In this document: one piece after another, positions 24,550 to 37,490 of the stretch
How the letters are laid out: each line of letters opens with the position of its first letter
Numbering within the stretch: position 1 is the stretch's first letter
NCBI GenBank assembly: GCA_020746105.1
Contig: CM036626.1
Span: 18,589,001-18,653,000 of the forward strand
DNA from: Trogon surrucura
Lineage: Eukaryota > Chordata > Aves > Trogoniformes > Trogonidae
Length of the DNA stretch: 64,000 nt
Direction: 5' to 3'
The notes under the pieces: generated by a model
What the model saw: the letters and a program-made list of their open reading frames with translations, nothing else
The model's database searches: none
What the model was told of the DNA's origin: nothing
Translations under genes and position numbers: made by a program

Positions 24550-26718
24550 AAACAGAGCAAAGCCCCAAACTGAGAACACGTTACCAATCGTCTGTGGAAC
24601 TACCATCAAGATAAATGTCACGTGGAGGCACAGCGTAGCCAGTATCAATTTCCATCAAGTTCTTCACTTTCCCATCCATATTAGTGAAACACTTCAGAGA
24701 ACTACAGCAGAGATGTTGCCATAAAGAACAAGGGCAGGTCCTTGTGCATATTAAATACCTTTTCCGAAGTCCATCCTCCACACTAGATTAGGCGGTACCG
24801 GCATTTAAAATTTTTAACCATTTGCATTTTGAGGGATCACACAGAGTAAAATGTTATTTTGCTGCACATTAAACTTATAAAAGCATTGCTCGGTAAACCT
24901 ATCATAAGCTTGCAGCCTTTCCAAACTTAGACAGGAAACACCTGGACTTCTGTGGTAAAACATCACTGTGAGTGCACTGTACATTTTGGAACTCATTTCG
25001 AATTGTTAATAAATATTCATCTTATTGCAGTAAAACACTGTGTGTCCAGTGCTATAAACACTGGTGGAGCTAAATTAAATATGTGCAATGTTAGTCATCT
25101 CGCCTTTTTCCCTAAAATGAATCCTTGACTTCCCCTCCAAGAACAGCTGAAGTTTTAAAACTTTAAAACCCCAGAAGATAATTCTATCGGATATACAATT
25201 TAAATATCTGTTACGGTTGTATTTATTCTTTGTTAAGACATTCTTCCATCTTTTCTAAATAGCTCGTTATAGAGCTAACTAAAATGAAGACTTTGTTCCC
25301 TTTCCTGGGAAAAGCCATGCACCTTGGCAAAGATAGCCCGTGGGCTCGTACAGGAATTCACTGTTATCCCCTAATGGTCTCAATTTGAAAAACAAATCTA
25401 GAGATGTCCTTAATTACATGAAAGCCAAAAGGCAAAATGCAAATTGTACACAAATCCTCAGGCCTTTCCTCACGGAGCCGCACAAACGGCGCATATCCAT
25501 TTTTGCTGCATTGATACAACTTGTGTTTGTGGTAAAGGGCTCCAGAATTATGCCTCGAATAGGGACAAATGTCCTGATTTTAGGAATAATCACTGAACTG
25601 TGGCAAATCGGCCCTGAACTGAATGGAGACTTTCTGTCGCAGTGCGCTGCCTCCTGAAAGTGCCGCTGACGCGGCGGCAGGAGTCGCTGCTGACAGAAGA
25701 TCCAGTTTGGAGTCGGTTCTAAAATCGTCGCAGAGATTCGTTAAAGGTCAGGATAAACAAATCTTGCAGGCATCCTGCTCTATGTGCCTACATGTAAGGT
25801 TAATCTTTTCCAGCTAATTTGCTCAGGTTTGGGGGCTGTCTCTGTGTTTCTCTTGCCTAACTCTTTTCCAGAGAACGCTTGCTAATACTGTATTTCCGTG
25901 TCCTAACAGCTTGCACTGTTTAGGTTTACCAAAGCATACACCAATTTTCCACTAGAATATATTGCCCATGGAAAATTAATCTATTTTTCTATCTTTTCTC
26001 AAAGCATTTTAATACTGAAGAAAACAAGATATTCATAAATCTAAGGATAGAAAAGCTGCTTTCAATTGAGCAGAAAAAAAATGAAAGGCAAAGTCTGTTG
26101 TGCATGTGTGTCAACAGCTTTCAAAGCTACGATCTGAGCACAAAAAGCAATCGGAAAAGTCGTACTGCTCATACCAAAAAAATTTCCCGTGGTGAGAACT
26201 CCACAAACACTGAAGCCGCCTTCAAACTTGGCTTATTGTGTCTGTCTGTAGCTCTGCGAAGAAGACTACTTGTTTCTATTTTCTGAATGTGTTGAAAACT
26301 GGGACATGGCAGCTGTAATTCTGCTGTAAAGCTCCCCCCAAACAAACACCAAAACAACGCTGACCACCTGTTTTGAGCAGACTTCAGCTGTGGAAAATGC
26401 CTCTCCAAAGGGAAAGTGCTGGAGATTATTTACGAGAATCTAGAAGCAAGTGGGTTCTAGCTGAGGTTTTTCTATCTGCATAGCACTGCATTATTTTAAT
26501 AAATATCTGTTGCTTTGTCCCTTGTACCCCAGGGAGTTTATCTTGTGCTATACTCGCTGTTGTAAAGAGGAATATTTCTGTACAGCCAGATGCATGGCGG
26601 AGGCAAAACAGAAATCTCAGCGTTGGTCGTTACTTTGCATCCGGTGGCAAGAGGAGGGCTGGATCTCCTCTGGATCCACCCATCTGCTTGGGGCAAACCC
26701 TGACATTGGGTGGGCAGA

Positions 26719-26736
26719 GCCCCTCTCCAGAGGGGC
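26719..26736. repeat. Perfect 8-bp inverted repeat
   Basis: GCCCCTCT-CC-AGAGGGGC: exact 8-base arms with a 2-base centre, in a GC-rich patch. It is short enough to be chance. Confidence 0.7.
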
Positions 26737-28524
26737 AGGAGCCCATCCCTGGCCATCGGCTCCTCCTGGAGCCGGCCCTTTGGCTGGCTACTGCGGGTTT
26801 CTTCTGCCTGGCCCATGTAACCAGCGTGGCTTCCTTCGTTTGTATTTGCTTTTGATGAATGACATCTGGAATGTACAGCGCTTTGGGGACATGTAGGCAC
26901 TGCCCAGTTCTCCTACTCCTTTTAAATACGTGTCAGTCACCCTATGGAGCGTACCCTGGATGCTGTGGCAGTCAAAATATCCAATAACACGACCAATAAA
27001 TGGAAGTGTACTTAGTACAGCATCTGCTCTGCAAATTGTTGCCGAACCATCTTCTTTTTTCATTACATGCAGAGCAGTTATTTTTTTTTAACTGTACTTT
27101 TTCAGTGGTGTGGTTACCCAACGCCGTACTCCCCTCCTGCCCGTGCCCACCAGCCAGCGTTGCCCGAGGAAAGCTGTGGAGCTGCTCTGCTCCAGCTCTT
27201 CACCGCTGCTGCTCCGAGCACCCTCTCAGCTACCCTGTTCAATTTCCTGTCTTCTGTTGACACAAATAACCTTGCAAAATTGCAGGTATTTTGCAAGGCC
27301 ATTGTGTTCAACAGGTATTTGTATTTCCGTAAGCAATCAGGCAGGCTGGTATTGAAAGGGCCCAGAATACAAACGCTGCGTGAGACACCCGGAGCGTTCA
27401 CATAAATTCTTACTATAACGAGTGGTTCAAGAGCTAGAAGAGGTACATGCAGAATGTCCCCTGGAAGTTTGTAAAGTTCTGTGTAGCAGCACTCCTGTCA
27501 TTTCTAAATAGTAGGGTAGAGTAACAAAACCAGATAGCAGATACTCAGCTTCAAGATGGATGGAGGAAGGTGGAAGGGCTTCTTAAGTGGATGAGATGCC
27601 ATTCCCGAAGCCATCTAAAGGGAAGCAATTTTCATGCAATAAGTACACTGTAAATCATCTGACATGACGATTGTTTTTGCGAAGGAATAGCTAAGCAGAG
27701 CATTCAGTTGCTTGCTTTTTGGTTTTTTTTGCCTGATCATGGCCAGTGTGATACAAATGAAATGGACAGAATGGACGAAGACTAGCTCATCCACCTTGAA
27801 CAGATTTAATAATCCTCATTATCTTTTCTTTTTTGGTCACCTTCCTCCTGTAACTGCCCGTGAATGGCAGATCCCCTGACTGCCCAGTCCCGCAACACCG
27901 ACCATCCCCACTGCTGGGAATTCTCATGTTTTTCATCTGCTGTCTAGAGAGGCTGCCGGGGCACCGAGCTCACTTCACCGCACCGCAGACATTCATGCAG
28001 AGACTGATCTTTTGCCCTGCAACGTTCAAAAAACTAATGGTCTTACTTGGTATCTAGAGACCTTTCATCTTAGAATTTATTCCATCTGGACTGTAGAGCT
28101 GGACTGAGATTTCCCTGATAGCCTTGCCCCACACTGCAATGCTGAGAAAAAGCTCAGCCTGTTCACAACCTCTCCTGCTCCCATGAATGGCTTGTTTGTA
28201 CGAGGGGTTTTGCCACCAGGCTTGGGACTATGAACACTCTCACTGTTACTCTTTAACTATAGTAAATCAGTTAAAGACTAACTGTGGTGTTCCGGAGAAA
28301 CATTTTATTCCATGCAATGAGACTGGCCTACAGTCATGCATCTGACTTCCAGACTGGAAAGACTATAAAGAACAATGATTTTGAACTTCGGTGCGTTTTT
28401 TTCAGTCACTTACGTACCCACAGAGAGTGAGGAAGAGGAGGACTTTGTGCTTTAGCAAGCTCAGATCTGAATACACTTTCCTTTTCAAATACTGTACTGA
28501 CAGAGAAAATATTCTACCGAGCCT

Positions 28525-28546
28525 AAAAAAAAAAAAAAAAAAAAAA
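28525..28546. repeat. A22 homopolymer
   Basis: Twenty-two consecutive A residues, the longest homopolymer in the window. A retrocopy tail was considered, but no retrocopied sequence is recognisable just upstream and no flanking direct repeat is obvious. Confidence 0.95.
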
Positions 28547-30305
28547 GGCAAATAGGTATTTCTAATGAAAGATTTCACTGTGCATTTCTCAAGCTAACTA
28601 AATAGGCACCAAAGGGCTAAGAGCAGACGTTATTATGATAACTCGCAAGTGACCAGTTCAAACAGGCGAAGCACGGCCCTGCCTGACGGATGTTAGGGTA
28701 AATGCCTTTCCAGTAAACTCTCCAGACCCTAAACTACAGCGTTTCATTTTTCCAGAAGCCTCTCAAGTGCGACCATGTGGCTTTTCAATGGCAGAAACAT
28801 CCTGCTCACAGCTGATGTTTTGTCAAGCTGTTTTCTTCCCCAAGCCAAGTCAGGAGAAAGCACATAAATATTCTGACAAGCGGGTTTCTTATTTTCCAGG
28901 CGACGTGCGTTTGGCATTCGGCTATTTTCACTCTATTTTCCCCTGCACACAGAGTCCGTATTGTTATAGGGAAAGAGGTTCATAAGAGAAAATTGACCTG
29001 GCACAACTTAAATTCTTCTAGCAAAACTTAAGTAAAAACCTGTGTGGACACTCTTTTCATTGGAGATTGGAATATTTTTATTTGATGTGAAGCTATTAGG
29101 AGAAGATCAAACTGAGCTGGGTTTTTAAGAGAAAAAACAGATTTAAATTATATCATAGTGACTTTTCCATGCAGAGAAACCCTTGAATTCTCTATCATTT
29201 TGAGATCCTGTGCTTTCTGCAACCAAACCGACCAGCTTTAGGATCCAGAACGGGTGCTAAATCTGTTTTATATTACTCAGTATCTGAATAGGGACTAATC
29301 TCACTAAAACACGTAGACATAAACAAGTGAGAGATGAAAATCAACTAAACTGATAGGTAGTAGGAGCAAAAGGAAAACCCTTGATGCAAAGTAAGTTTTT
29401 AATCCCTGTGTGAACAGAACAAACTTCAGACATCTGAAGCACCATTTGATACTACAGTAGATGTTGATGTATTTTGTGTTTTTAGAGAAGCATATGACAA
29501 TCTGGTGTAGAATTTTTGCTTTACTTATTAGTGTGTGCAAACAGCAGCAAGGAGGAGATCACAGCAAGTCTGAAGCTTTGCTCTGATTAACAAATTAGCC
29601 AGTTCTAAACAGATCAAGTAACAGTCAGAAAAGCTGATGACCCTTGAAAGCAGGCTTAAACTTTCATTGGGCCACTTATTACAGACCACTTGCTTTGGAT
29701 GCAAACAATATCAGGTGTGCCCCCTTGGACCAGAAAATCTCTTTATTAAAAAATGAAAGAGCACTTGGTTTTCACTAGATGCTTTGAAGTAACAGCAGTT
29801 ATTCCTAGTAAGAGGGATTTTCAGGACCCACAGAGTCTATATTTAAAAAGAGATTGCTTTCACTGGCATACTCCAATTTAATTAACTCAGATTTGCAAGT
29901 AGAAGCTCTCTGTTTGTTGCAGTTGTAATAACTACAAAGTTGAAAAAAAAAAAGTTTGTAATCAAATGAAATTTATGTGAAGGGGACAGTATTTTAAAAG
30001 TCAGCACATCAGAAAACGTGATGTTGTTGAATGCTGAATAATTAATTTTTCCTATTGGGGGAGACCCCTCTTGAAAGTTATTGCCAGCTGCTGTACGGCT
30101 CTAGCGTGCTGTTCACAGGAGCTGGGCTCCCACGGCTGCGGCTGAGAGGGGCAAAGACACCCCAAATAACTAAGATTTTTCCTTGTAACTCTCTGGTTTC
30201 TTCAAGATGTTTTCTCAAATCTTAAAAAGCTAAATACTTCAGCCTCTCTTCAGTCTTTAGAGGTGCTGTTTGTCTGAGAGAGAAAGGATTTCGCTACTGG
30301 TGTAA
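28547..30305. other. Non-coding AT-rich DNA
   Basis: AT-rich unique DNA with short A-runs (about 29943-29953). No repeat, RNA gene or exon recognised before the CR1 copy. Confidence 0.6.
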
Positions 30306-30523
30306 ATCCTTACTTCTTCTCAGTGAGGGTGACGGAGCCCTGGAACAGGCTGCCCAGGGAGGTTGTGGAGTCTCCTTCTCTGGAGACATTCAAGACTTGC
30401 CTGGACACGTTCCTGTGTAGCATAGTCTAGGCATTCCTGCTCTGGCAGGGGGATTGGACTTGATGATCTTTCGAGGTCCCTTCCAATCCCTAACATTCTG
30501 TGATTCTATGATTCTATGATTCT
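30306..30523 (+). mobile_element. CR1 LINE 3' end, young-looking
   Basis: Clear CR1 3' segment: CTTCTTCTCAGTGAGGGTGA, CTGGAACAGGCTGCCCAGGG, GTTGTGGAGTCTCCTTCTCT, CTGCTCTGGCAGGGGGATTG and TGATGATCTTTCGAGGTCCC. It finishes with ATTCTGTG then ATTCTATG-type units, the diagnostic avian CR1 tail. Only the last ~215 bases of the element are present; no ORF2 remains. The last ~93 bases are nearly identical, in opposite orientation, to the copy at 32144-32246. Confidence 0.97.
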
Positions 30524-32143
30524 TACAGCTGAGGAGCCGTCTACTGTATTTTTACCTGCTCAACGACAGGCTCCTGCTACACACATTTAAACCTGCATAG
30601 ATGAGGTGGGGTCTCACAAACTGGGTCAGTGCACTGCCTCGCAGTTCAGTATTAATAAAAGAGATATCTAATAAACCATTTCAATGACTCTATTTATGGA
30701 AAATATTCATTTTTGGCACAGAGTGGCCAGTAGAGTGAATGATACCATATACTAATTTACAGCTGTTGCAGTGATTTCTGTTCATTATATATCTCATTCA
30801 CTATAGATTCCCTGTTGAATGGCATTCCTCTTCCGAAGGTAGACTATCAGACGCTATAACATCAAGTCATGAAAGTGGTTTCAGTACTAACATACAGCTC
30901 CTATTTGCTACTTTGAGAAAATGCAGGTCCTGAACTTACAGGTACTTTTGCATGAGTGACCTTCTATATATCTAACCAAAAATATTGCACATACAGCTCT
31001 GGAAATCCAGAACACCTTTCTCCAACCAAGAATTAAAGAGATTTATCAGTAAGTATCTTAACTAGGGCAGGATGACACCTGACAGAGATGAGTGTTAAAG
31101 CAGGACACATCCAGAGCTCATTTCTGTAGCCCCCACGTGGCAGAATGCCCCCCTACGATGGGCAACCAGCTCAATGAATCTGTGTGTTTATCCAGGGGTA
31201 ATGCTTAGAGACAGGAGTAGAGAACACGTTTTCTCAATCTCCAGGTTTCAAGCTGCTACAGAATTTCAGTTCCAAAGTATGATCTAGTCTGGCTTGGGGA
31301 TTGTCATATGAAGGCTGTTAGCGCATCTGGTTTGATTTGTTTCTAATCAACCAGTGTGGATTTTTAAAATGTATTCCCTTGAAAGATCTAGCTGATATTT
31401 TCAAGGAAAACAATAAAGAAAATTCAGCTTTGACATGCACTTTTTTTTTTGCTTATACAACAAAAACTTTTGCTTTCAAGTCTGTGGTGTTCCAGAGACG
31501 CTGGGGAACAGAGCTATTTTTTCATGCCAAAGTATGCATTTCTGCCCTAAGTAGATTATTTAAAGAAACCTGTCCCGTTAAATGAAAATCCTCAGTGCAT
31601 CAGTTCATAAACAAAAATTGTCCGTACCTCATTAAAAGAGAAAATCAGAATTAAGCAATGAAAAACTTATTGCACACCTACGTACTTTTTATCAGCTACT
31701 GAAATTACCTGTGGGAATCTTAATTTTTGGTGAGTCAGATCTCTGCCGCGGCAGGGCAGGAGACCTAAGGAGGCCCCCAGGGAGCAGATCTCCAAAGGTG
31801 GCTGCAGCAGACAGCTCCTCGCCCTTCAGCTCAAGTCCGTGGGGCCCGATTCTCTGCCCTCTCTGTGTTTCCACTTGGCAACAGCATCACAGTCTGGTGG
31901 TTTCCTGTTCTGCGTCATGTCCCAACTCCCATTTTTCCTGGGTATTTATCTTTCTCCTGGTTGCCCTCCAGCCTCAGCTGACTGCTGTAGTTAATGGGTT
32001 TGATATCTGTCTTACTTCATCCCTACCCCTTTCTGCATCGTTGCAATACAGCCTTTTGAAACATTTATCAACTCCCCTACACTTTGGTTGATGCCCAGCC
32101 GCAGAACATGCACTGCCAAGTAGAACTTCCATCCTTTCTACAT
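30524..32143. other. Non-coding unique DNA between two CR1 copies
   Basis: AT-rich at first, with a GC-rich patch at about 31735-31860. A frame of 126 codons (31711-32091, plus) is low in recognisable features and opposed by a minus-strand frame. No gene called. Confidence 0.6.
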
Positions 32144-32246
32144 ATCATAGAATCATAGAATCATAGAATGTTAGGGATTGGAAGGGACCTCGAAAGATCA
32201 TCAAGTCCAATCCCCCTGCCAGAGCAGGAATGCCTAGATTATAATA
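32144..32246 (-). mobile_element. CR1 LINE 3' terminal fragment
   Basis: Reverse orientation: begins with three CATAGAAT-type tail units, then TGTTAGGGATTGGAAGGGAC, CTCGAAAGATCATCAAGTCC and CCCCCTGCCAGAGCAGGAAT. About 100 bases of the element's 3' end, severely 5'-truncated. Compared by eye with the copy at 30426-30518, only one clear difference appears over about 93 aligned bases. Confidence 0.95.
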
Positions 32247-35200
32247 TGGATTAACTAGGGACTTCTCCAAACCAACAGTATTTCACAGCACCTTTTTGTA
32301 CATTACATATTTCAGTTTAGATTGGTAAAAATACCTGCCACTAGTCATCCTTGGCACCTCTTCAGACCATTTTTTTCCGTTACACTTTACCAGTTTTATC
32401 CAGGAGGTTGAAACGATGAGTTCTGGGGAAATAAGGTCTGTTTTTAAAACAGTTGAGCATTGCTGTGTTGCAGATCACTCAGTGAGCTTTTTGCAGGTGG
32501 CCACAAGCTGAACATTCCCCGGTGTGTTAATGCCCAGCGTGAGGCACCTCATCAGGCTGCTCTGCTGGAGTCCTGCCGCCCCACAACCTCACACGGCAGT
32601 CCTGGCCCTGCTCGAAATGCAAACAGTGATGATGTAACATCAGGTCTAAAGCTCATGACTTGTCAAATCTCCTGTCACCCACCATGAGATTGCTCTTTTC
32701 CCTGCCATTCAGGTTTCTACCTCTTCATGTCATCTCAACTCCGCAGTTGGGAAGATTAATTAATGTTTGTGAAAGAGATGGAGAAAGGGACAACCATCGC
32801 AAAATTAGCAATTCTGGTTTTGAAGCGAAGTTCAGACCGTGTCAATAAGCCAGTGGTGAGAAACACCTGCTCAACAAGAGGGGTGACACCAAAGTACTGA
32901 AAACCTGCTCGTCCCACCAGTGCCGTGAGTTGCGTGCTCTGAGGGGAGGTTTGGGGGACAGGATGGGCTCACAGGAATAAAGGAGAGAGTATACAGCTGC
33001 CCTGGCCGTTGAGCCTTTCAATGTACAATTTAACAGCCTTTTAATGCAATTTGCATGTGCGACGTGCGATATACGAATCCCAACGTGAAAGCCCTTTGTG
33101 TGTAGCACATTATGTAGCTTCTTGCTGTTTGCTTTAGAAATTCCTAACTGCCCCACTGATGCAGACCCCCACGCACAATAACCCGCAACAAATTGCTCTC
33201 GACGATAATCAAGGTGGCAAGGTCAGAGTTCAGCTCTTTCTGATGTCAAGGGCTCCTCCACCAAAGCTGGGAGCAGCACGTGATGCAGGAGGGCTCTTTA
33301 ATGCCAGCTGCCATTAAAGGCTGCGCTCGTTCATGCTTCGCTGGAAGCTGCCTGGGACGCTGGCTTACATGAGTGGGTAGTTTAAAGCTCCCGTTGGTTA
33401 ATCCCTCCAACAGCCCGGTGACTGCTTTCATGAAGTATAGTGGGAAGATTAAAACTGTCTGATTTTTTTTTTCCTCCACCTGAAGTTCACGAGAAACTGT
33501 CAGTGTAATTTTAAAAGCCTGCAAGAGCACCTAAAAATAGAAATAGATAGAGGAAGGATAAGGACGCTACAGTTTCATGGTTTCCAGGCAAGCTTCCATT
33601 GATTGTTTAACACGAATTATACAAAGTATTAGGACAATATAGATTATAACTCTATTATAGTTGGGGTAATGCTACAAAGCTGGGGGGAAAAGGGAAGTCT
33701 GATACTGAAAGCGTTTCTTCTCCTCAGTCAAGCTTTTATGTCCCGCAAGGAAAGCTGGCATGCCTAAACAGATTATGGGGAAACAGCTGACACTTTCATT
33801 ATTGCCTTCTCAGGAAGAAGCTAATATTCCACATGAAACAACACTTTCCCCTTCAAACTTTAAAAAAACCTGAACGTTAACTGTGACATTCATAATTCTA
33901 ACCTCAGCAGCAAAAGTCACGCTCACGTGCACTAAAGGACAAAGTCAGGAGGAGCGGGAAGGCAGTGTGTCAGTCAGGTTCAGCTTTTCTGCACGTCGAA
34001 GTGCTTATCTCTTCTTACTGTATTGAGAAGGTGGTTGGGTGCCTGACTTGGGGATCTGGATTTCATTAGGCAGCAAGGATTTTCGCTGAGGGCTACAGAG
34101 CTCAGGTTTATATCATTTTAAGTCTGTTTTTCGGCTCTAAAATGGAACTTGGCCATGGCCATGATGATATTCCCTCATCTGAAAAGTACCCCGAGGTTTT
34201 CTGTGCTGTGCCTCCCTCGCTGTGGCTACGTTGCACATGAATTGGGGTCCTTCTGCTTTACACACACACGGAATTTCAGACAATCCTTGTTTCCATGCAT
34301 GTCACCATTTCTTATGGTGATCAAGAACCGATTTCCCTTATTCTCTTATTTCAATTCTCTAGAAAATCCAAACGCTTTTTGCTACTAATCTTGAAGTTTA
34401 AAGCAACTACAGGAGGAACAGGTTGTTGAACTCACCATTCTTTGAAATACTCTGTCAGCTTTCTTACTACTTCAGTCAGTGGGACAGCGTACGCAGTTAG
34501 TACAAGTCAGGATGTGATTATCTGCTTAATAAACCTCAAAATAATGGTCTCTACACTTTCCATCTGTGGTTTCTTAGTCCTTACCCAGTCTGTCTTCTGC
34601 TGTGGGGATCTTCAGTCAGATCTGAACGTCACAAAGACATGTATTTTGAAGTGCTACAACCTGCAGTTATCCTCCTCACAGAACCACTTACTATGATTTT
34701 TTTTTTCTGGTAATTCATGCTTTCATCTAACTGCTTTGCAGCAGCATTTTAAGATTTAGCGGCAAAGCACGACCACTGATCTAAACTGCAGATAACTCAC
34801 TGCTCGGGGCTCTTCTTCAGGCATTACCACTTTTTGGAGTTTTTTGGCCATACTCTCTCTCAGGGTTTTAACAGAATATGTATGTACACCGATGCTCTAA
34901 TTCCAGCACCCCTTCTAAGACGGGAGAGGGCAACCTCTGAATGTCACCTTGCTTTTCTGCGTTGCAATGAATGGGGGGCACTGGGACATGGGGCACTGGA
35001 AACTCCCTTGAAATCTGCGCCCTGCACTGTCACTGGTGTTTTGGTGTGAGCTTGGAAATCTTACAGCTTCCTTATTCATACTTATTTGTAAATGTTCCAG
35101 AGAGATACGCCAACTTCCTAGCAACACACTGGCCATTCTTCTCAGAGTGTGAAAAGATGACAGCATTTTTTTTTCCATCTTAGTAGAAAATGTCTCTCAC

Positions 35201-35754
35201 AATGTAAATATTTGTAGATGAAATGCACTCCTCATATTCTACACTAGCAGCTTCTTTCTTCTTCAAAGTGCAACCTGAAGTATTTGGAACTTGTGCTGAC
35301 TACAAATAGCATATTTTTTTTAGTTTGAAGGAAATGTTCTCACTACAGGTTAGCTGCTTTTATTTTATGTACTCCACTAATGTATTTACTAATGGCATAA
35401 ATAACTAGTAATGAAGAATTATGAAGGTATGCAGAACACATTAATGCAATTAGAAGGTAAAATAATGCTGCTTTCATACTTAACTAGTTCTTCTAACAAA
35501 ATCATACGGGAAGGCAATCCAACCCACATCTTGCCTGTTCAAAATTACGGTGTATGATTAGTCTTCAACGAGTCGAAAGATGTGAATTTATATTTTCTTT
35601 TGCACTCAGGCAAGGCTGCAAGTAAATATTATACAACTTCAGAGGAATTTAATATATAATAGTAAAGCGGATCAAAAATCTAGCCAATCGACTAGGCAAA
35701 TAAACAGTACCCGTGTCTCCACAGATCTTTAATTGGAATAAGAAAGTAAATAGT
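32247..35754. other. Non-coding unique DNA, no gene recognised
   Basis: Mixed AT-rich and moderately GC-rich sequence. Open frames such as 32842-33156 and 33246-33530 (minus) and 34442-34696 (plus) have no recognised domains or splice context. No interspersed repeat seen. Confidence 0.6.
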
Positions 35755-36092
35755 TGTGGGTTGACCCTGGCTGGATCCCAGGTGCCCACCTAAGCTGCTC
35801 CATCGCTGCCCTCCTCAGCTGGACAGGGGAGAGAAAATGTCATAAAAGGCTCGTGGGTGGCCATAAGGACAGGGAGATCTCTCAGCAATTATCGTCATGG
35901 GCAAAGCAGACTTGACTTGGGGAAAATCTCATTTATTACCAATCAAATCAGAGCAGCATAATGAGAAATAAAATCAAAATTGTAAAACACCTTCCCAGGC
36001 TTAACTTTACTCCTGAATTCTCCACCTCCTCTCCCTGAGAGGAACAGGGGGATGGGGAGTCGGGGTTTTGGGCAGTTCATCACGTGCTGTCT
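35755..36092 (-). mobile_element. Truncated endogenous retrovirus LTR (avian family)
   Basis: One edge reads TGTGGGTTGACCCTGGCTGG and is followed by the blocks CAGCTGGACAGGGGAGAGAA, AAAAGGCTCGTGGGTGGCCA and ACTTGACTTGGGGAAAATCT. I recognise these as the end of a widespread bird endogenous retrovirus LTR, usually written in the other orientation so that it finishes ...CCAGGGTCAACCCACA. About 340 bases of a longer LTR remain; the rest and any internal region are absent. ERVL- or ERVK-like by recollection. A broken fossil of moderate age. Confidence 0.8.
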
Positions 36093-36155
36093 GAGCGGAC
36101 GACGGATGACAAATAGCGTTTCTTTTTTAGTAATTAAAAATATATAACTGTAAAC
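36093..36155 (+). repeat. Unnamed dispersed repeat, copy 1
   Basis: Shares an ordered core with 37429-37490: GATGACAAATAGC, then AATTAAAAAT, then TAACTGTA, with roughly four in five bases identical over about 55 aligned positions by eye. It directly abuts the broken edge of the LTR fragment. Family not recognised. Confidence 0.5.
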
Positions 36156-37428
36156 ATGGAGAAAGGAAACGGGTGAGCCAAATTTGGAAACATCTGAAAG
36201 ATAAGTGACTTGATTACAACTAAGTAATGTGGGAAATGAGAAACGTCTTCATTTCGTTATAACAAAAAGGAAAAGATGGACCAAAAACGAAAGAACAGGA
36301 CAGATCCTTTGGTGTTAGTGTTCTTCTTCTGCTGAACACAAGAAGCATTAACTAAAAACCTAACCCACGAGTTTTTTAACTGACCATATTTTTTCCAGCG
36401 AACTGATGAGATGATGACAGCTTCTCGAGGTTTTCCCATAAATGACATTCTTCAGCGTTTTACTACCGCAGCACTGAATTGCTATAGTATTTCATCTGTC
36501 TGAATTAGTGTCTATGAATTAATCTCCTGGCTGTACTTTACTCTTTTACCATTACTTACATGCACATATGTTCCATGACTACTTGTAAAGGAATACGGTT
36601 CACATTTTTTACGTAAATACATACTCTTTATGTCTTTCATGACTTACTCTCATTAGCTATATACTAAATGATGTTAGACGGGCGACTGAGTTAGTGTGTT
36701 GACTCTGGAGTGCAGCAGTGACACGTGGTTGACTGGCCCCTTTGCTAAGGTTTACAGTGTCGTTTTGCAGTTCATAACACAGGCAATTTTTACAATATAA
36801 CACCCCTGCTAATAAAAATAAAATTGTTACGTAAGGCCACTACTAAATAATGAAACTGCTACTATGTTCAATTCACCTATTAAATTCTGTGTAGCAGTAA
36901 ATGTTGTTATAGAGTTTGTTATTAATGTGAGTAACCTCAGGATTGCTGCCAGCACCTCAAACATAAAATTTCTGTAAAGATGTTGGAATCAAATGATACG
37001 ATGCTTTGAAACTTACTTCTTACCACAAAATCAGGGTAAGATGATGATGATGATAATAATAATAGATTCCCAGTGATGTTACAGACTGCACTGGAACGGA
37101 GCAGAGGGCAGAAAGCGGAGCCCATCGGCTACATCACCTCGGGTGCCTCTTTCGCAAGGATTTCCGCATGCAGAGAGCTGGGTTATGTTGCCATTCGTTT
37201 CTGGATTAACCCAGTTAAGCAATTTACATCTACCTTTTGAGCATGCATGAAATGCAAGGAAAGATCCTGACTGTGAAGATTTATTTTCAAACTTCCACTT
37301 ATTTCCATTAAAGACAGGACAGGAGCTCTGGAAAAGATGCTGGGGGGGGCTGTCAGTCCTGGACACAAAGGTGCTGTGATGTGCTGGGGATGGCCCATTC
37401 ACAGAACAGAACTCTTCCTAGCCCTAGA
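36156..37428. other. Non-coding AT-rich DNA between two repeat copies
   Basis: AT-rich with a compound GAT/AAT microsatellite at 37040-37064. Nothing else recognised. Confidence 0.6.
37040..37064. repeat. Compound GAT/AAT microsatellite
   Basis: Five GAT units followed by three AAT units. Probably length-variable. Confidence 0.9.
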
Positions 37429-37490
37429 CTGAATGGGTGATGGATAACAAATAGCTTTTTGTTATAATTAAAAATTGTGTAACTGTATAA
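37429..37490 (+). repeat. Unnamed dispersed repeat, copy 2
   Basis: Partner of 36093-36155: GATGGATAACAAATAGC, AATTAAAAATTGTG, TAACTGTATAAAT. Same orientation, about 1.3 kb away. It may be an old low-copy transposon or a local duplication. Confidence 0.5.

Larger units (their letters stand above)
22136..28524. other. Non-coding unique DNA, no gene recognised
   Basis: About 6.4 kb with no recognised interspersed repeat. It contains a CAG triplet run (about 22424-22436), two perfect hairpins and a CTCF-like site listed separately, and GC-rich patches near 26650-26830 and 27110-27240 that produce antiparallel open frames. No frame shows a known domain. Confidence 0.6.

Noticed and set aside
28525-28546. 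A22 tract as the tail of a processed retrocopy
   Set aside because: No transcript-like sequence upstream and no evident target-site duplication.
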